From positions 1 through 48,132 of the forward strand of contig JANXEU010000004.1 in NCBI GenBank assembly GCA_025058055.1: a stretch of 48,132 bases of DNA. Direction: 5' to 3'. A program made the position numbers and the translations under genes. The stretch comes from Candidatus Calditenuaceae archaeon. Its GTDB lineage: Archaea; Thermoproteota; Nitrososphaeria_A; Caldarchaeales; Calditenuaceae. A model generated the notes under the pieces. It made no database searches, was not told where the DNA came from, and was given only the letters and a program-made list of their open reading frames with translations. Of the stretch, positions 1 to 7,349 are shown piece by piece. The stretch's first letter is position 1, and each line of letters starts with the position of its first letter.

Positions 1-588
1 CACTTCGTCTGCGGCGCGGGCACCTACGTCTTCAAGGACGGTGACAGGCTCGTTCCACTAACTTCGTTCGTCGACGTCGAGGGGCTGATCAAGTACCTCC
101 AAGAGAAGGCTGAGGAGATCGAGGCAGGTCGCAACAGGGCCTGGGTCGGAGCGAAGGTCCTCTGGAACATAGGTAAGTTCATCAACGAAAAGAAGCAGCC
201 CACTGGGATGAATCTAAAGAGGATGCTCTTCAACATCCTCGTGAAGCACGACTACCACAGTGTCGGTGAATGGCATAAGAGGTCTCTCTTCCTCGGGATG
301 ATGCACTTCCAGGACAAGTACAACCACGACGAGGAGCGGCTGAGGAGATGCGACATCCACTACCTGACTCCAGACAACAGGATCGTGCCGTTCTGCGCCT
401 TCAACGTCATACCTGAATGGTACAGGGATAGAATTCAGTCGATCTACGGCATCTCGATCGAGGAGTGGGAGAGGAGGACCGGGAGGAAGCTCTCGGACGA
501 CTTCTACAAGCGCAAACTCCCGGTGAAGCAAGCGTCGATTCCGATGGCATCAACGAAGACTGCAGGGTTTGGCGGGCTGCCTAGCTGA
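1..588 (+). CDS. tes: tetraether lipid synthase-like radical SAM protein, C-terminal part
   Basis: The frame is open from the first base, so the 5' part, with the radical SAM CX3CX2C motif, lies outside the window. About 195 codons remain. The C-terminal block MHFQDKYNHD, then RCDIHY and a PFCAFN motif, matches what I remember of the end of MJ0619-type radical SAM proteins, now known as Tes. That enzyme joins two archaeol chains into the membrane-spanning tetraether GDGT. The cysteines in RCDIHY and PFCAFN are characteristic of the family's C-terminal cluster-binding region. The ATG at 208 is internal, because the reading frame and family similarity extend upstream of it. The product would act at the cytoplasmic membrane on lipid substrates. 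A related radical SAM paralogue of the same family is the main alternative. Confidence 0.75.
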   Translation, partial: HFVCGAGTYVFKDGDRLVPLTSFVDVEGLIKYLQEKAEEIEAGRNRAWVGAKVLWNIGKFINEKKQPTGMNLKRMLFNILVKHDYHSVGEWHKRSLFLGMMHFQDKYNHDEERLRRCDIHYLTPDNRIVPFCAFNVIPEWYRDRIQSIYGISIEEWERRTGRKLSDDFYKRKLPVKQASIPMASTKTAGFGGLPS

Positions 589-758
589 GTATCGTCTTCT
601 CTGACGTGATTCACTTTTCATTTAAGATTACTGAATACGTATCTATGCCTCTCATCAAGATTCTACAGCTTTTAGGTATCGTTGAGAAGACCCTGAAAAT
701 ACTTCCTCGCCTCCCTTACACCCCACTCTGCCAACCTCGCGTTATGATGGTCACCTTC

Positions 759-2534
759 TTACTTCACGGTAACGCTCTTGGCGAGGTTCTTCGGCCTGTC
801 AATCTCGGCACCTCTCTCCAAGGCTAGGTAGTATGCTAGCAACTGTAACGGCAAGGCCTCGAGCAGGACGGTCGCGTACTTGGAACCCATGCGCGGAAGC
901 CTGATGAAGTAGTCGTAGGACCTGTGGTGCTCGTCGGAGATCCCTATCACCCTCGCACCGCGAGCCTTCACCTCCATGCAGTTGGAGAGTGTGTCGTGAT
1001 AGGTCTCGTCGTGTGGGTTGAGGACCACGACCGGTGTGCCCTTCTCGATCAACGCAAGAGTGCCGTGTTTGAGCTCGCCAGCCGCTAGACCCTCCGCATG
1101 GACGTATGCCAGCTCCTTCACCTTGAGAGCGCCCTCCAGCGCAAGCGGGTAGTGGATGCCTCTCCCTATTACGTAGAGGTCCTTGAAGTCCCTGAGCTCC
1201 CTAGCGATCTCCGCAATGGACTGCTCGAGCTCCAGCACCTCCTCCACTGCCTCTGCGACCCTCTGAGGGTCGAACGGTATCGGCGACCCGGAGAGCCTCA
1301 GAGCTACCCTGAGGAGCGTTGCGACTTGGGAGGTGAAGCTCTTGGTGGCCGCTACCCCGATCTCAGGGCCGGCTGAGACGTTGAGGTGCAGATCGGAGAA
1401 ACGCTCGAGGCTGGAGCCTGGCATGTTCACAATTCCTATTATCGACGCACCTCTAGACTTCGCGTCCCTGACTGCGTCGAGGACGTCAGCAGTCTCGCCG
1501 CTTTGACTGACTGCCAGCACTACCGAACTATTGTCGACCCAACGTGAGTGCAGCGAGTACTCGCTAGCCAAGACTGGGGTGGTATCGATGCCTGCGATCT
1601 CCGCGAAGACGTACTTGGCGATGAGGCACGCGTGATAACTCGTACCCGCAGCGACTAGGAAAACCTTCTTGGCCGATCTGATCGCTTTCGCGATCTCGTC
1701 GATCGGGCCGAGCTCGGCTGTCAGGGACCTGAGTAACGTGGCCCGCTGATCATGAATCTCCTTCAAAGTGTGATGGACGTAACCACGCTTTTCGATGTCG
1801 GCGACCTCGATCGCCACCTTCACGGGCTTCAACTCGAGCCTCTCGCCTGATACGAGCCATGCTTCGACGTTCCCAGGCCCGATGACGACGCAGGACTCGT
1901 TCTCTAGGAAGATCGCGTCATCTGTAAGCTCGAGGAAGCTCAGCACGTCGCTAGACGGAATACAGGCGTCTCTCCTGTACCCCACTACGAGAGGGGGGCC
2001 GTGGCGGGCCGCGAGTATTCGGCTGCCGAGAGCACTGCCGATCGCGATGAACGCGAAGCTCCCCTTCAGGGTCGTGACGACCCTCGTGAGGGCCTCTTTT
2101 GGGTCAGAACCATGCTTACTCAATTCCTCTTCGAGCAGGTGGGCGATTACTTCGGTGTCGGTATCGCTGGTGAAGGTGTGGCCCCTGGACTCTAACTCCG
2201 ATCTGAGGGCCTCGTAGTTCTCGATGATGCCGTTGTGAACGACGGCCACCTCACCGTGACACGAGAGGTGAGGGTGTGCGTTCCTGTCGGAGACACCGCC
2301 ATGTGTCGCCCATCTGGTGTGGCCTATGCCGACACCGGTCCTCGGTGCGTTGAGCTCGCCGACGGTCCTGATCAGCTCATCAACGCTGCCTGCTCTCTTC
2401 GCCACCCAAATCCGCTCCCCCGCAAGCAGGGCCACGCCGGCGGAGTCGTAACCCCTGTACTCGAGCCTCTTCAAGCCTCTGAGTACGATGCCGAGAGCGT
2501 CTCCGTTACCGGTGAATCCAATGATGCCGCACAA
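759..2534 (-). CDS. glmS: glutamine-fructose-6-phosphate aminotransferase (isomerizing)
   Basis: This enzyme makes glucosamine-6-phosphate from fructose-6-phosphate and glutamine, the first step toward UDP-GlcNAc for surface glycans. The N-terminal class II glutaminase domain begins CGIIGF and contains GHTRWATHG and NGIIENY. Two SIS sugar-isomerase domains follow, with GTSYHA and SQSGET. The catalytic N-terminal Cys must sit just after the initiator. A TTG codon at 2534 directly precedes that Cys codon, giving 591 aa, a normal family length. An upstream in-frame ATG at 2585 would add 17 residues before the Cys. A TATA-like element at 2569-2576 lies downstream of that ATG, so the TTG start is preferred. 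The gene is divergent from the dehydrogenase at 2685 and ends near a gene-free stretch of about 170 bp after tes. Confidence 0.93.
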   Translation of the reverse strand: MCGIIGFTGNGDALGIVLRGLKRLEYRGYDSAGVALLAGERIWVAKRAGSVDELIRTVGELNAPRTGVGIGHTRWATHGGVSDRNAHPHLSCHGEVAVVHNGIIENYEALRSELESRGHTFTSDTDTEVIAHLLEEELSKHGSDPKEALTRVVTTLKGSFAFIAIGSALGSRILAARHGPPLVVGYRRDACIPSSDVLSFLELTDDAIFLENESCVVIGPGNVEAWLVSGERLELKPVKVAIEVADIEKRGYVHHTLKEIHDQRATLLRSLTAELGPIDEIAKAIRSAKKVFLVAAGTSYHACLIAKYVFAEIAGIDTTPVLASEYSLHSRWVDNSSVVLAVSQSGETADVLDAVRDAKSRGASIIGIVNMPGSSLERFSDLHLNVSAGPEIGVAATKSFTSQVATLLRVALRLSGSPIPFDPQRVAEAVEEVLELEQSIAEIARELRDFKDLYVIGRGIHYPLALEGALKVKELAYVHAEGLAAGELKHGTLALIEKGTPVVVLNPHDETYHDTLSNCMEVKARGARVIGISDEHHRSYDYFIRLPRMGSKYATVLLEALPLQLLAYYLALERGAEIDRPKNLAKSVTVK

Positions 2535-2568
2535 GCTCCGACTACCCAACCAGACCGCGTCCTCCCTT

Positions 2569-2576
2569 GATTTAAG
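2569..2576 (-). promoter_or_regulatory. TATA-like element for glmS
   Basis: The element reads CTTAAATC on the minus strand. It is about 38 nt upstream of the TTG start at 2534, which would leave a leader of roughly 12 nt. It rules against the longer ATG start at 2585. Confidence 0.45.
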
Positions 2577-2655
2577 CTGTATCACCGTCTAATCAGCTCG
2601 AATATCGGTTCTATTACTAGAACGGTGTCAAATCAGCGATGTGAAGTCGCTCACC

Positions 2656-2660
2656 TATAT
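2656..2660 (+). promoter_or_regulatory. TATA box for the serA-like gene
   Basis: TATAT lies about 27 nt upstream of the GTG at 2685, the archaeal spacing for a transcript that starts on the start codon. It argues against the longer in-frame GTG at 2625. Confidence 0.5.
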
Positions 2661-2684
2661 CACGTGCTGGGAGATTGTCGTGAC

Positions 2685-3605
2685 GTGAGAAAGGTTCTGG
2701 TTGCGTGCAGACTGGACCAAGCGGGAGTCGAGATGATGAAGGGTGCGGGGATCGATGTAGCTTACAGGGAGGACATCTCGCAGGAGGAGTTCGATGGCAT
2801 TTATGCGAACTACGATGCGGTCATCGTGAGGAGCAACGTCAGGGTCAGGCCCGTTAGGGGGAGAGGTAACCTGAGGTTGATCGTCAGGGCAGGTGTTGGA
2901 CTTGACAACATCGACGTCTCTGGCTTCACGAGTCTCGGAGTCAGAGTCCTCAACACACCTGACGCGGTGACTAGGGCAGTCGCGGAACTCACGATAGGGC
3001 TTATGCTCTGCCTCGCAAGGGACATCGTGAGACTCTCGGGGGAACTGAAGCTTGGGAAGTGGTCGAAGGCACAGGCCCAAGGGGTTGAACTAGCCGGAAA
3101 GACTGTCGGTGTGATAGGTTGTGGAAGGATAGGAGGGGAGGTCGCGAGGCTCGCGATGGCCCTCGGAATGAGGGTACTAGTCAACGACGTCGTCAGGGTC
3201 TCCCAGGACTTCCTCGAGCAAGTCAAGGGTCGTCAAGTGGACTTGGAGACGCTGCTGCGGGAGTCGGACTTCGTGACCGTTCACGTGCCACTAAACCCCA
3301 GCACGAGGGGCCTCATCGGTGAGAAAGAGTTGAAGCTCATGAAGCGAACGGCGTATCTGATTAACACAGCCAGAGGTGACGTCGTGAGAGAGGAGGCCCT
3401 GAAGAGGGCCCTTAGAGAGGGATGGATTGCAGGTGCTGCACTCGACGTCTTCTCAAAGGAGCCACCAGAGGACGTGGAACTCCTCAGACATCCAAAGCTG
3501 TTGCCAACGCCTCACATCGGAGCGCAGACCTCAGAGGCCCAGAGGATAGCGGGAATTGAGGCCGCGAAGCTCGTGATCTCAGAGCTAGGTACACGGTCCG
3601 CGTAG
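2685..3605 (+). CDS. serA: D-3-phosphoglycerate dehydrogenase-like 2-hydroxyacid dehydrogenase
   Basis: This is an NAD-dependent D-2-hydroxyacid dehydrogenase of 306 aa. The likely reaction is 3-phosphoglycerate to phosphohydroxypyruvate, opening serine synthesis. A Rossmann GCGRIGG motif sits in the middle. The catalytic triad appears as Arg in NTARGD, Glu in SKEPPED and His in TPHIGA. There is no C-terminal ACT domain, so this is the short form common in archaea and is not expected to be inhibited by serine through that domain. The GTG at 2685 is chosen because a TATA box lies at the leaderless distance and the protein then begins with the family-typical first beta strand (RKVLVACRL). Glyoxylate or hydroxypyruvate reductase activity cannot be excluded from sequence alone. 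Confidence 0.8.
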   Translation: MRKVLVACRLDQAGVEMMKGAGIDVAYREDISQEEFDGIYANYDAVIVRSNVRVRPVRGRGNLRLIVRAGVGLDNIDVSGFTSLGVRVLNTPDAVTRAVAELTIGLMLCLARDIVRLSGELKLGKWSKAQAQGVELAGKTVGVIGCGRIGGEVARLAMALGMRVLVNDVVRVSQDFLEQVKGRQVDLETLLRESDFVTVHVPLNPSTRGLIGEKELKLMKRTAYLINTARGDVVREEALKRALREGWIAGAALDVFSKEPPEDVELLRHPKLLPTPHIGAQTSEAQRIAGIEAAKLVISELGTRSA

Positions 3606-3652
3606 TCGGTAAACGGGCAAAAGGACATAATTGGGGTCGCGAATTAAATGAC

Positions 3653-5074
3653 GTGAAAGGCAGTCTTCCCATAGCAGTAATCGGTTTGTTGATCGTTGTC
3701 CTAGCGTTCTCCGTCGACACCGTATACGCCTCTACGTTCATCAGCTCAGTCCATGATGACAGGTTAACCGTTACCTTGACCTATCCTGCAGAGGTGAAGC
3801 GAGGCACGTGCTTTCAGGTCAGGGTTGAGGTCTTCGCTCACGAACCCCTCTCGCACCTGAACGTCACCATCAAGTTGGAGCTGAGGTCCGGAGCCACTGC
3901 CTTGACCCTGTTATCTTCTCAGGTGGTGAACAGATGGTCTGGGCTACCAAGCACGGTCACCAACACTCTGGTGGGAGCGTGCGTCACGACCTCTCAACCA
4001 ACAGGCATCATAGTCGCGAGAGTCTACTTCGAGTACCTCCACTCAGGAGACGAGTTCAATCTCACCAACTTCTTTCAGATGTCCTTTGTGAGGGATCAGA
4101 CTTACGAGGAACTCGCGACGCTCTACGGCTCTGCGTCCTCCGAGGTCGGCAACTTACGGAGTGCTCTCAACGAAGCCCTCAGGACGATAGGCTCTCTAAC
4201 GGAGGAGATCCGTAGGTTGAGGTCAGAGGTCGAGAGGCAGCGCGCCGAGATAATCGCGCTTCAGCGGGAGAGGTCTGAGCTTGAGAACAGGTTGAACGCC
4301 CTGAGCGCGCTCTACGACCGATTGAGAAGGGCCTACGAGGCGTTGGAGTCAAACCACGAGAAGTTGATCAGGGAACACGCCTCCCTCCAGACTGTCGAGT
4401 CAAACCTCAGGAAGTCATACGAGGAGCTAGTGCGGGCACATGGAGCCCTTCAGACCGAGTTCGAGAAGCTGAGAGAAGAGTTAACGACCTTGAAGGCCCT
4501 TCACGATGACCTTAAGTCGAGACATAACACGCTGAGCTTAGCTCACGAGGAGTCTGTCAGAACAATTGGGACGTTGAGGGGTGCGCTGGAAGAGAGGGGG
4601 AGGCAGATCGAGGTCCTGAACGCGATGCTGGACAACGCCCTGAGGGAGAGGATGGTCTTCAGCAACGTCGTCATAGGTCAAGCGTTGGGACTTGGAGGGC
4701 TTGGAGCTCTGTACCTGATGGAGAGAAGGAGGACGAGGAAGGCGAGCGGCCATCAGCCGCGCGAGCCTCTCGATCACGACTCACCGCCTTCTCCACCGGT
4801 ACGTACTAGCGGTGACGAAGAGAACACCTCGGCGTCGGTGCTGAGAGTGATCTCGGGAAGACGCATAACGATACCCAAGTCCATGGCCGAGAGACTGGGC
4901 GTGAAGGTCGGAGACCTAGTCGAGGTGATGATGGTCGACGGTCACTTGTCGGTTAAGCCCTTCACTCAACCAGCAGACGCTCGACTTCCTCCTGAGCCTG
5001 CCGAACCTTCTCGGCGCTATTCATCAGTTCAGCTCTCTCGTCCGGATCAAGCTCGATCTCGATCACCCGCTTGA
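3653..5074 (+). CDS. membrane-anchored coiled-coil protein with cytoplasmic AbrB (SpoVT-AbrB) domain
   Basis: The family is not recognised as a whole, but the domain order is clear over 473 aa. Residues 1-26 look like a signal peptide or N-terminal anchor. Residues 35-145 are a beta-rich, Ig-like exterior domain. Residues 150-335 form a long heptad-rich coiled coil with repeated EELxxxHxxLQ-type units. A hydrophobic segment at about 336-355 is followed by an RRRTRK stretch, which places the tail in the cytoplasm. After a Pro-rich linker, residues 395-437 match a swapped-hairpin AbrB domain (SGRRITIPKSMAERLGVKVG). AbrB domains bind DNA or act as antitoxins, usually as soluble dimers. The coiled coil could supply the dimer here. 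The last 113 bp overlap the convergent malate dehydrogenase gene. The GTG start has a TATA-like CATAATT at about 26 nt. Confidence 0.7.
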   Translation: MKGSLPIAVIGLLIVVLAFSVDTVYASTFISSVHDDRLTVTLTYPAEVKRGTCFQVRVEVFAHEPLSHLNVTIKLELRSGATALTLLSSQVVNRWSGLPSTVTNTLVGACVTTSQPTGIIVARVYFEYLHSGDEFNLTNFFQMSFVRDQTYEELATLYGSASSEVGNLRSALNEALRTIGSLTEEIRRLRSEVERQRAEIIALQRERSELENRLNALSALYDRLRRAYEALESNHEKLIREHASLQTVESNLRKSYEELVRAHGALQTEFEKLREELTTLKALHDDLKSRHNTLSLAHEESVRTIGTLRGALEERGRQIEVLNAMLDNALRERMVFSNVVIGQALGLGGLGALYLMERRRTRKASGHQPREPLDHDSPPSPPVRTSGDEENTSASVLRVISGRRITIPKSMAERLGVKVGDLVEVMMVDGHLSVKPFTQPADARLPPEPAEPSRRYSSVQLSRPDQARSRSPA

Positions 5075-5897
5075 CGCCGTCCGCCCCCAACACGGCAGGA
5101 ACGACCGTGCAGACGCCACTGAGTCCGTATTCTCCCTGGAGGTAATAGGACAAAGGCACGACGAGGTTCTTGTCTCTGACTATGGAGTCGACCATGACCG
5201 CTGCTCCAGCACCAGGTGCGTGACTCGCTGACCAGCCCTTCAGCGCGATGACTTTCGCACCCATCCCTTTGGTCTCCCTCACGATCTCCTCGACCTTCTC
5301 GCGGCCTATTAGTTCCGTGATCCTTCGTCCCCCGACCAGCGTCTTCTTCGGAAGGAGGACCATGGAGTCGCCGTGCTCGCCGAGAATCGGTGCCTCAATC
5401 GAGTTCCATGAGACTGTGAGCTCCTTAGCGATTAGGGTCTTGTAGCGTCCCAGATCAAGGAGACCGCTGAAGCCCATGACCCTCCTCCTCTCGAAGCCGG
5501 TGTACTTCAGGGCCACGTATGTCATGACATCGAGGGGGTTCGTGACGATTATGACCTTAGACTTGGGTGAATGTTCTCTGATCTTATGCGATACCTCTCT
5601 TATGATGCTCGAGTTCTTGCTGAGGAGGTCCATTCGAGTCATATCGGCCTTCCTGATGAACCCCGCCGTCACGACGACGACCTCCGAGCCCTCGATGTCC
5701 CTGTAGTCGTTGGTCCCGACGAACTCGACGTCCAGTCCCAGGATCGCTGCCATATGGTTCAGGTCGAGCGCCTCTCCCTGCGGAAGGCCTTTAACTATGT
5801 CAACGAGGATGACGTCGCCCAGCGATTTCATGCCCACGTGCAGAGCAACAGAGGACCCCACTCTACCGCTCCCTATAATTGAGATCTTAGGCCTCAA
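4962..5897 (-). CDS. mdh: malate/lactate dehydrogenase family, probably malate dehydrogenase
   Basis: This is a cytoplasmic NAD(P)-dependent enzyme interconverting malate and oxaloacetate. The N-terminal nucleotide motif is IGSGRVGSS. The substrate loop reads IRKADMTRMD, with both Arg residues expected for malate. The usual Pro-Gly in this loop is replaced by Ala-Asp, which is uncommon. The catalytic His is in LGEHGDS, and NPLDV is also present. The longest ORF starts at a TTG at 5918, but a TATA element (AAAAATAT, 5928-5934) lies so close that transcription should begin near 5905. The TTG at 5897 then gives a protein starting LRPKISIIG, the normal family N-terminus, at 311 aa. The 3' end overlaps the convergent AbrB-domain gene. 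Lactate dehydrogenase is less likely given the two Arg residues. Confidence 0.87.
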   Translation of the reverse strand: MRPKISIIGSGRVGSSVALHVGMKSLGDVILVDIVKGLPQGEALDLNHMAAILGLDVEFVGTNDYRDIEGSEVVVVTAGFIRKADMTRMDLLSKNSSIIREVSHKIREHSPKSKVIIVTNPLDVMTYVALKYTGFERRRVMGFSGLLDLGRYKTLIAKELTVSWNSIEAPILGEHGDSMVLLPKKTLVGGRRITELIGREKVEEIVRETKGMGAKVIALKGWSASHAPGAGAAVMVDSIVRDKNLVVPLSYYLQGEYGLSGVCTVVPAVLGADGVKRVIEIELDPDERAELMNSAEKVRQAQEEVERLLVE

Positions 5898-5958
5898 GGG
5901 TTCTCGTTGTGTGAGCAACCAAGTGGTAAAAATATGTGACAGGGAGGTCCGACGGAGC

Positions 5959-7293
5959 TCACGAGGTGGGTCTGGTGAACCTCACATCCCTCAGCAGCAA
6001 GTAAGGGGCCCTTACGGGAACCTCGACCTCCCACCATCTGATCGGGTACTTCTCCATCGAGACCTCTTCGATGTTCTTCAGCAACCTCAGGAAGTTGTCG
6101 GAGAGCCTCAGCCCCTTAACTGCGTGCTCGATGGTACCGTTTCTGATGAGGAAGAGGCCGTCGCGCGTGATGGTCGAGAAATCTCCCTTGCTGATGTCCT
6201 GATACCTGAGGTACCAGTCGTTGGTGATTAGTATTCCTCTGTCAAGCTTTGTCAGCAGCTTGTTGACGGTAGACGTTCCTCCTTCTACAATTAAGTTGTG
6301 TGGATGTGGGACGATTATGCCCGCATTCGCGGTGGAGGACGTATTGAACTTCCTAGCGGTCGCGCTGTTGTGTAGGTAACTTTTCAGTACCTCGCCCTCT
6401 ATCAGAACTGTTCTCTTCGTCGGCAACCCTTCTTCGTCGAAGGCTTCGGCACCGAAGGTACGTGGGACTGTGGGGTCATCAACGAGCGTCAGCGCCTTGG
6501 ACGTCACCTCTTTGCCCAGCAGCCCAGCCAAGAAGGACATCCCGAGGTCAACGTAGAAAGCGGACGCCATCGACCCAACTTCCTCTAGAAGGTTCGCAGA
6601 AGTCATGGGACCTATCACGGTGTCGTAAGAGCCCTCGCTTATCTCTCTCGGGTCCTTCGCGGTCTTCGCGATCTCACCGGCCTCCCACCCGACGAGCTCC
6701 GGGTTGAGCTCATTGAGGTCTCCAGATCCCAAGGCGAATTGTCCGCTGGACTCACCGTCGAGAAACGCCCTTACGGAGAGCTCTATCGTGTCCTTATGAG
6801 ACTCGGCCTCGACTCCACCGGTGGTAAGCAGGGATCTGTGAGTCTTAGCGAAGACGAGCGATCCCGCTACCCTATTGGCACCTGCACTGAGCGCGTTGTT
6901 GACAGCTGCCTCGACCATGTCAACGAGCCTCTCCCTCCCAACGCCCTTGATTCTCTGGTCGAGAAGTCTTGGGTCGTAGCTGAACGGGCCCGCTGGTAGA
7001 GGTGCGTACATGTCCGACGGTGGTGTGTTCTTGACCAACCTCAGCGCGTCGTTCACGAGCAATTTGAGGCCCGATGCGGTAACGTCGGTCGTGCCTGTAA
7101 CGGCCCTCTGTGGACCGATGGCCACGTACAACCTGACGCTCTCCTCCTCGAACCTCTTGGAGACCGTGACCTCGTTGTTCGCGAACCTTATCATATAGGT
7201 CCTCGTGGTGAAAGACTCGATCGCGCTGTCTGTAGCGCCATGCTCTTTGACCTGCGTCATCAGGGCCTTGGCCCTCTTGAAACTCAGCACCAT
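5959..7293 (-). CDS. pmbA: TldD/PmbA family protein (TldE/PmbA-like subunit)
   Basis: TldD and TldE (PmbA) form a heterodimeric metalloprotease that trims peptides. TldD carries the zinc-binding HExxxH motif and TldE has none. This 444-aa protein lacks any HExxxH motif. It shows TldE-type features such as TIGPMTSANLLEE-like spacing around residue 230, the GLPTKRT turn, and a C-terminal beta-rich region ending in VRFTRPTS. It is therefore the non-catalytic partner type. No TldD partner is present next to it or elsewhere in the window, although the two are commonly adjacent. The ATG at 7293 is about 34 nt from a TATA element shared with the divergent kinase gene. Confidence 0.82.
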   Translation of the reverse strand: MVLSFKRAKALMTQVKEHGATDSAIESFTTRTYMIRFANNEVTVSKRFEEESVRLYVAIGPQRAVTGTTDVTASGLKLLVNDALRLVKNTPPSDMYAPLPAGPFSYDPRLLDQRIKGVGRERLVDMVEAAVNNALSAGANRVAGSLVFAKTHRSLLTTGGVEAESHKDTIELSVRAFLDGESSGQFALGSGDLNELNPELVGWEAGEIAKTAKDPREISEGSYDTVIGPMTSANLLEEVGSMASAFYVDLGMSFLAGLLGKEVTSKALTLVDDPTVPRTFGAEAFDEEGLPTKRTVLIEGEVLKSYLHNSATARKFNTSSTANAGIIVPHPHNLIVEGGTSTVNKLLTKLDRGILITNDWYLRYQDISKGDFSTITRDGLFLIRNGTIEHAVKGLRLSDNFLRLLKNIEEVSMEKYPIRWWEVEVPVRAPYLLLRDVRFTRPTS

Positions 7294-7322
7294 TCCTACT
7301 TCGTCACCTCAGGCCTCCCGGA

Positions 7323-7331
7323 GATAAAAAG
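7323..7331. promoter_or_regulatory. AT-rich TATA element shared by divergent genes
   Basis: GATAAAAAG lies in the 56-bp gap between pmbA (ATG at 7293, leftward) and the kinase fusion (TTG at 7350, rightward). It sits 23 nt from the rightward start and 34 nt from the leftward start. A single element could serve both directions. Confidence 0.4.
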
Positions 7332-7349
7332 CCGATCTAGAGATTTAGG

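Noticed and set aside
2625..2684. Longer N-terminus of the serA-like gene from GTG 2625
   Set aside because: A TATA box at 2656-2660 lies inside it, at the leaderless distance from GTG 2685, and the extra 20 residues are not family-like.
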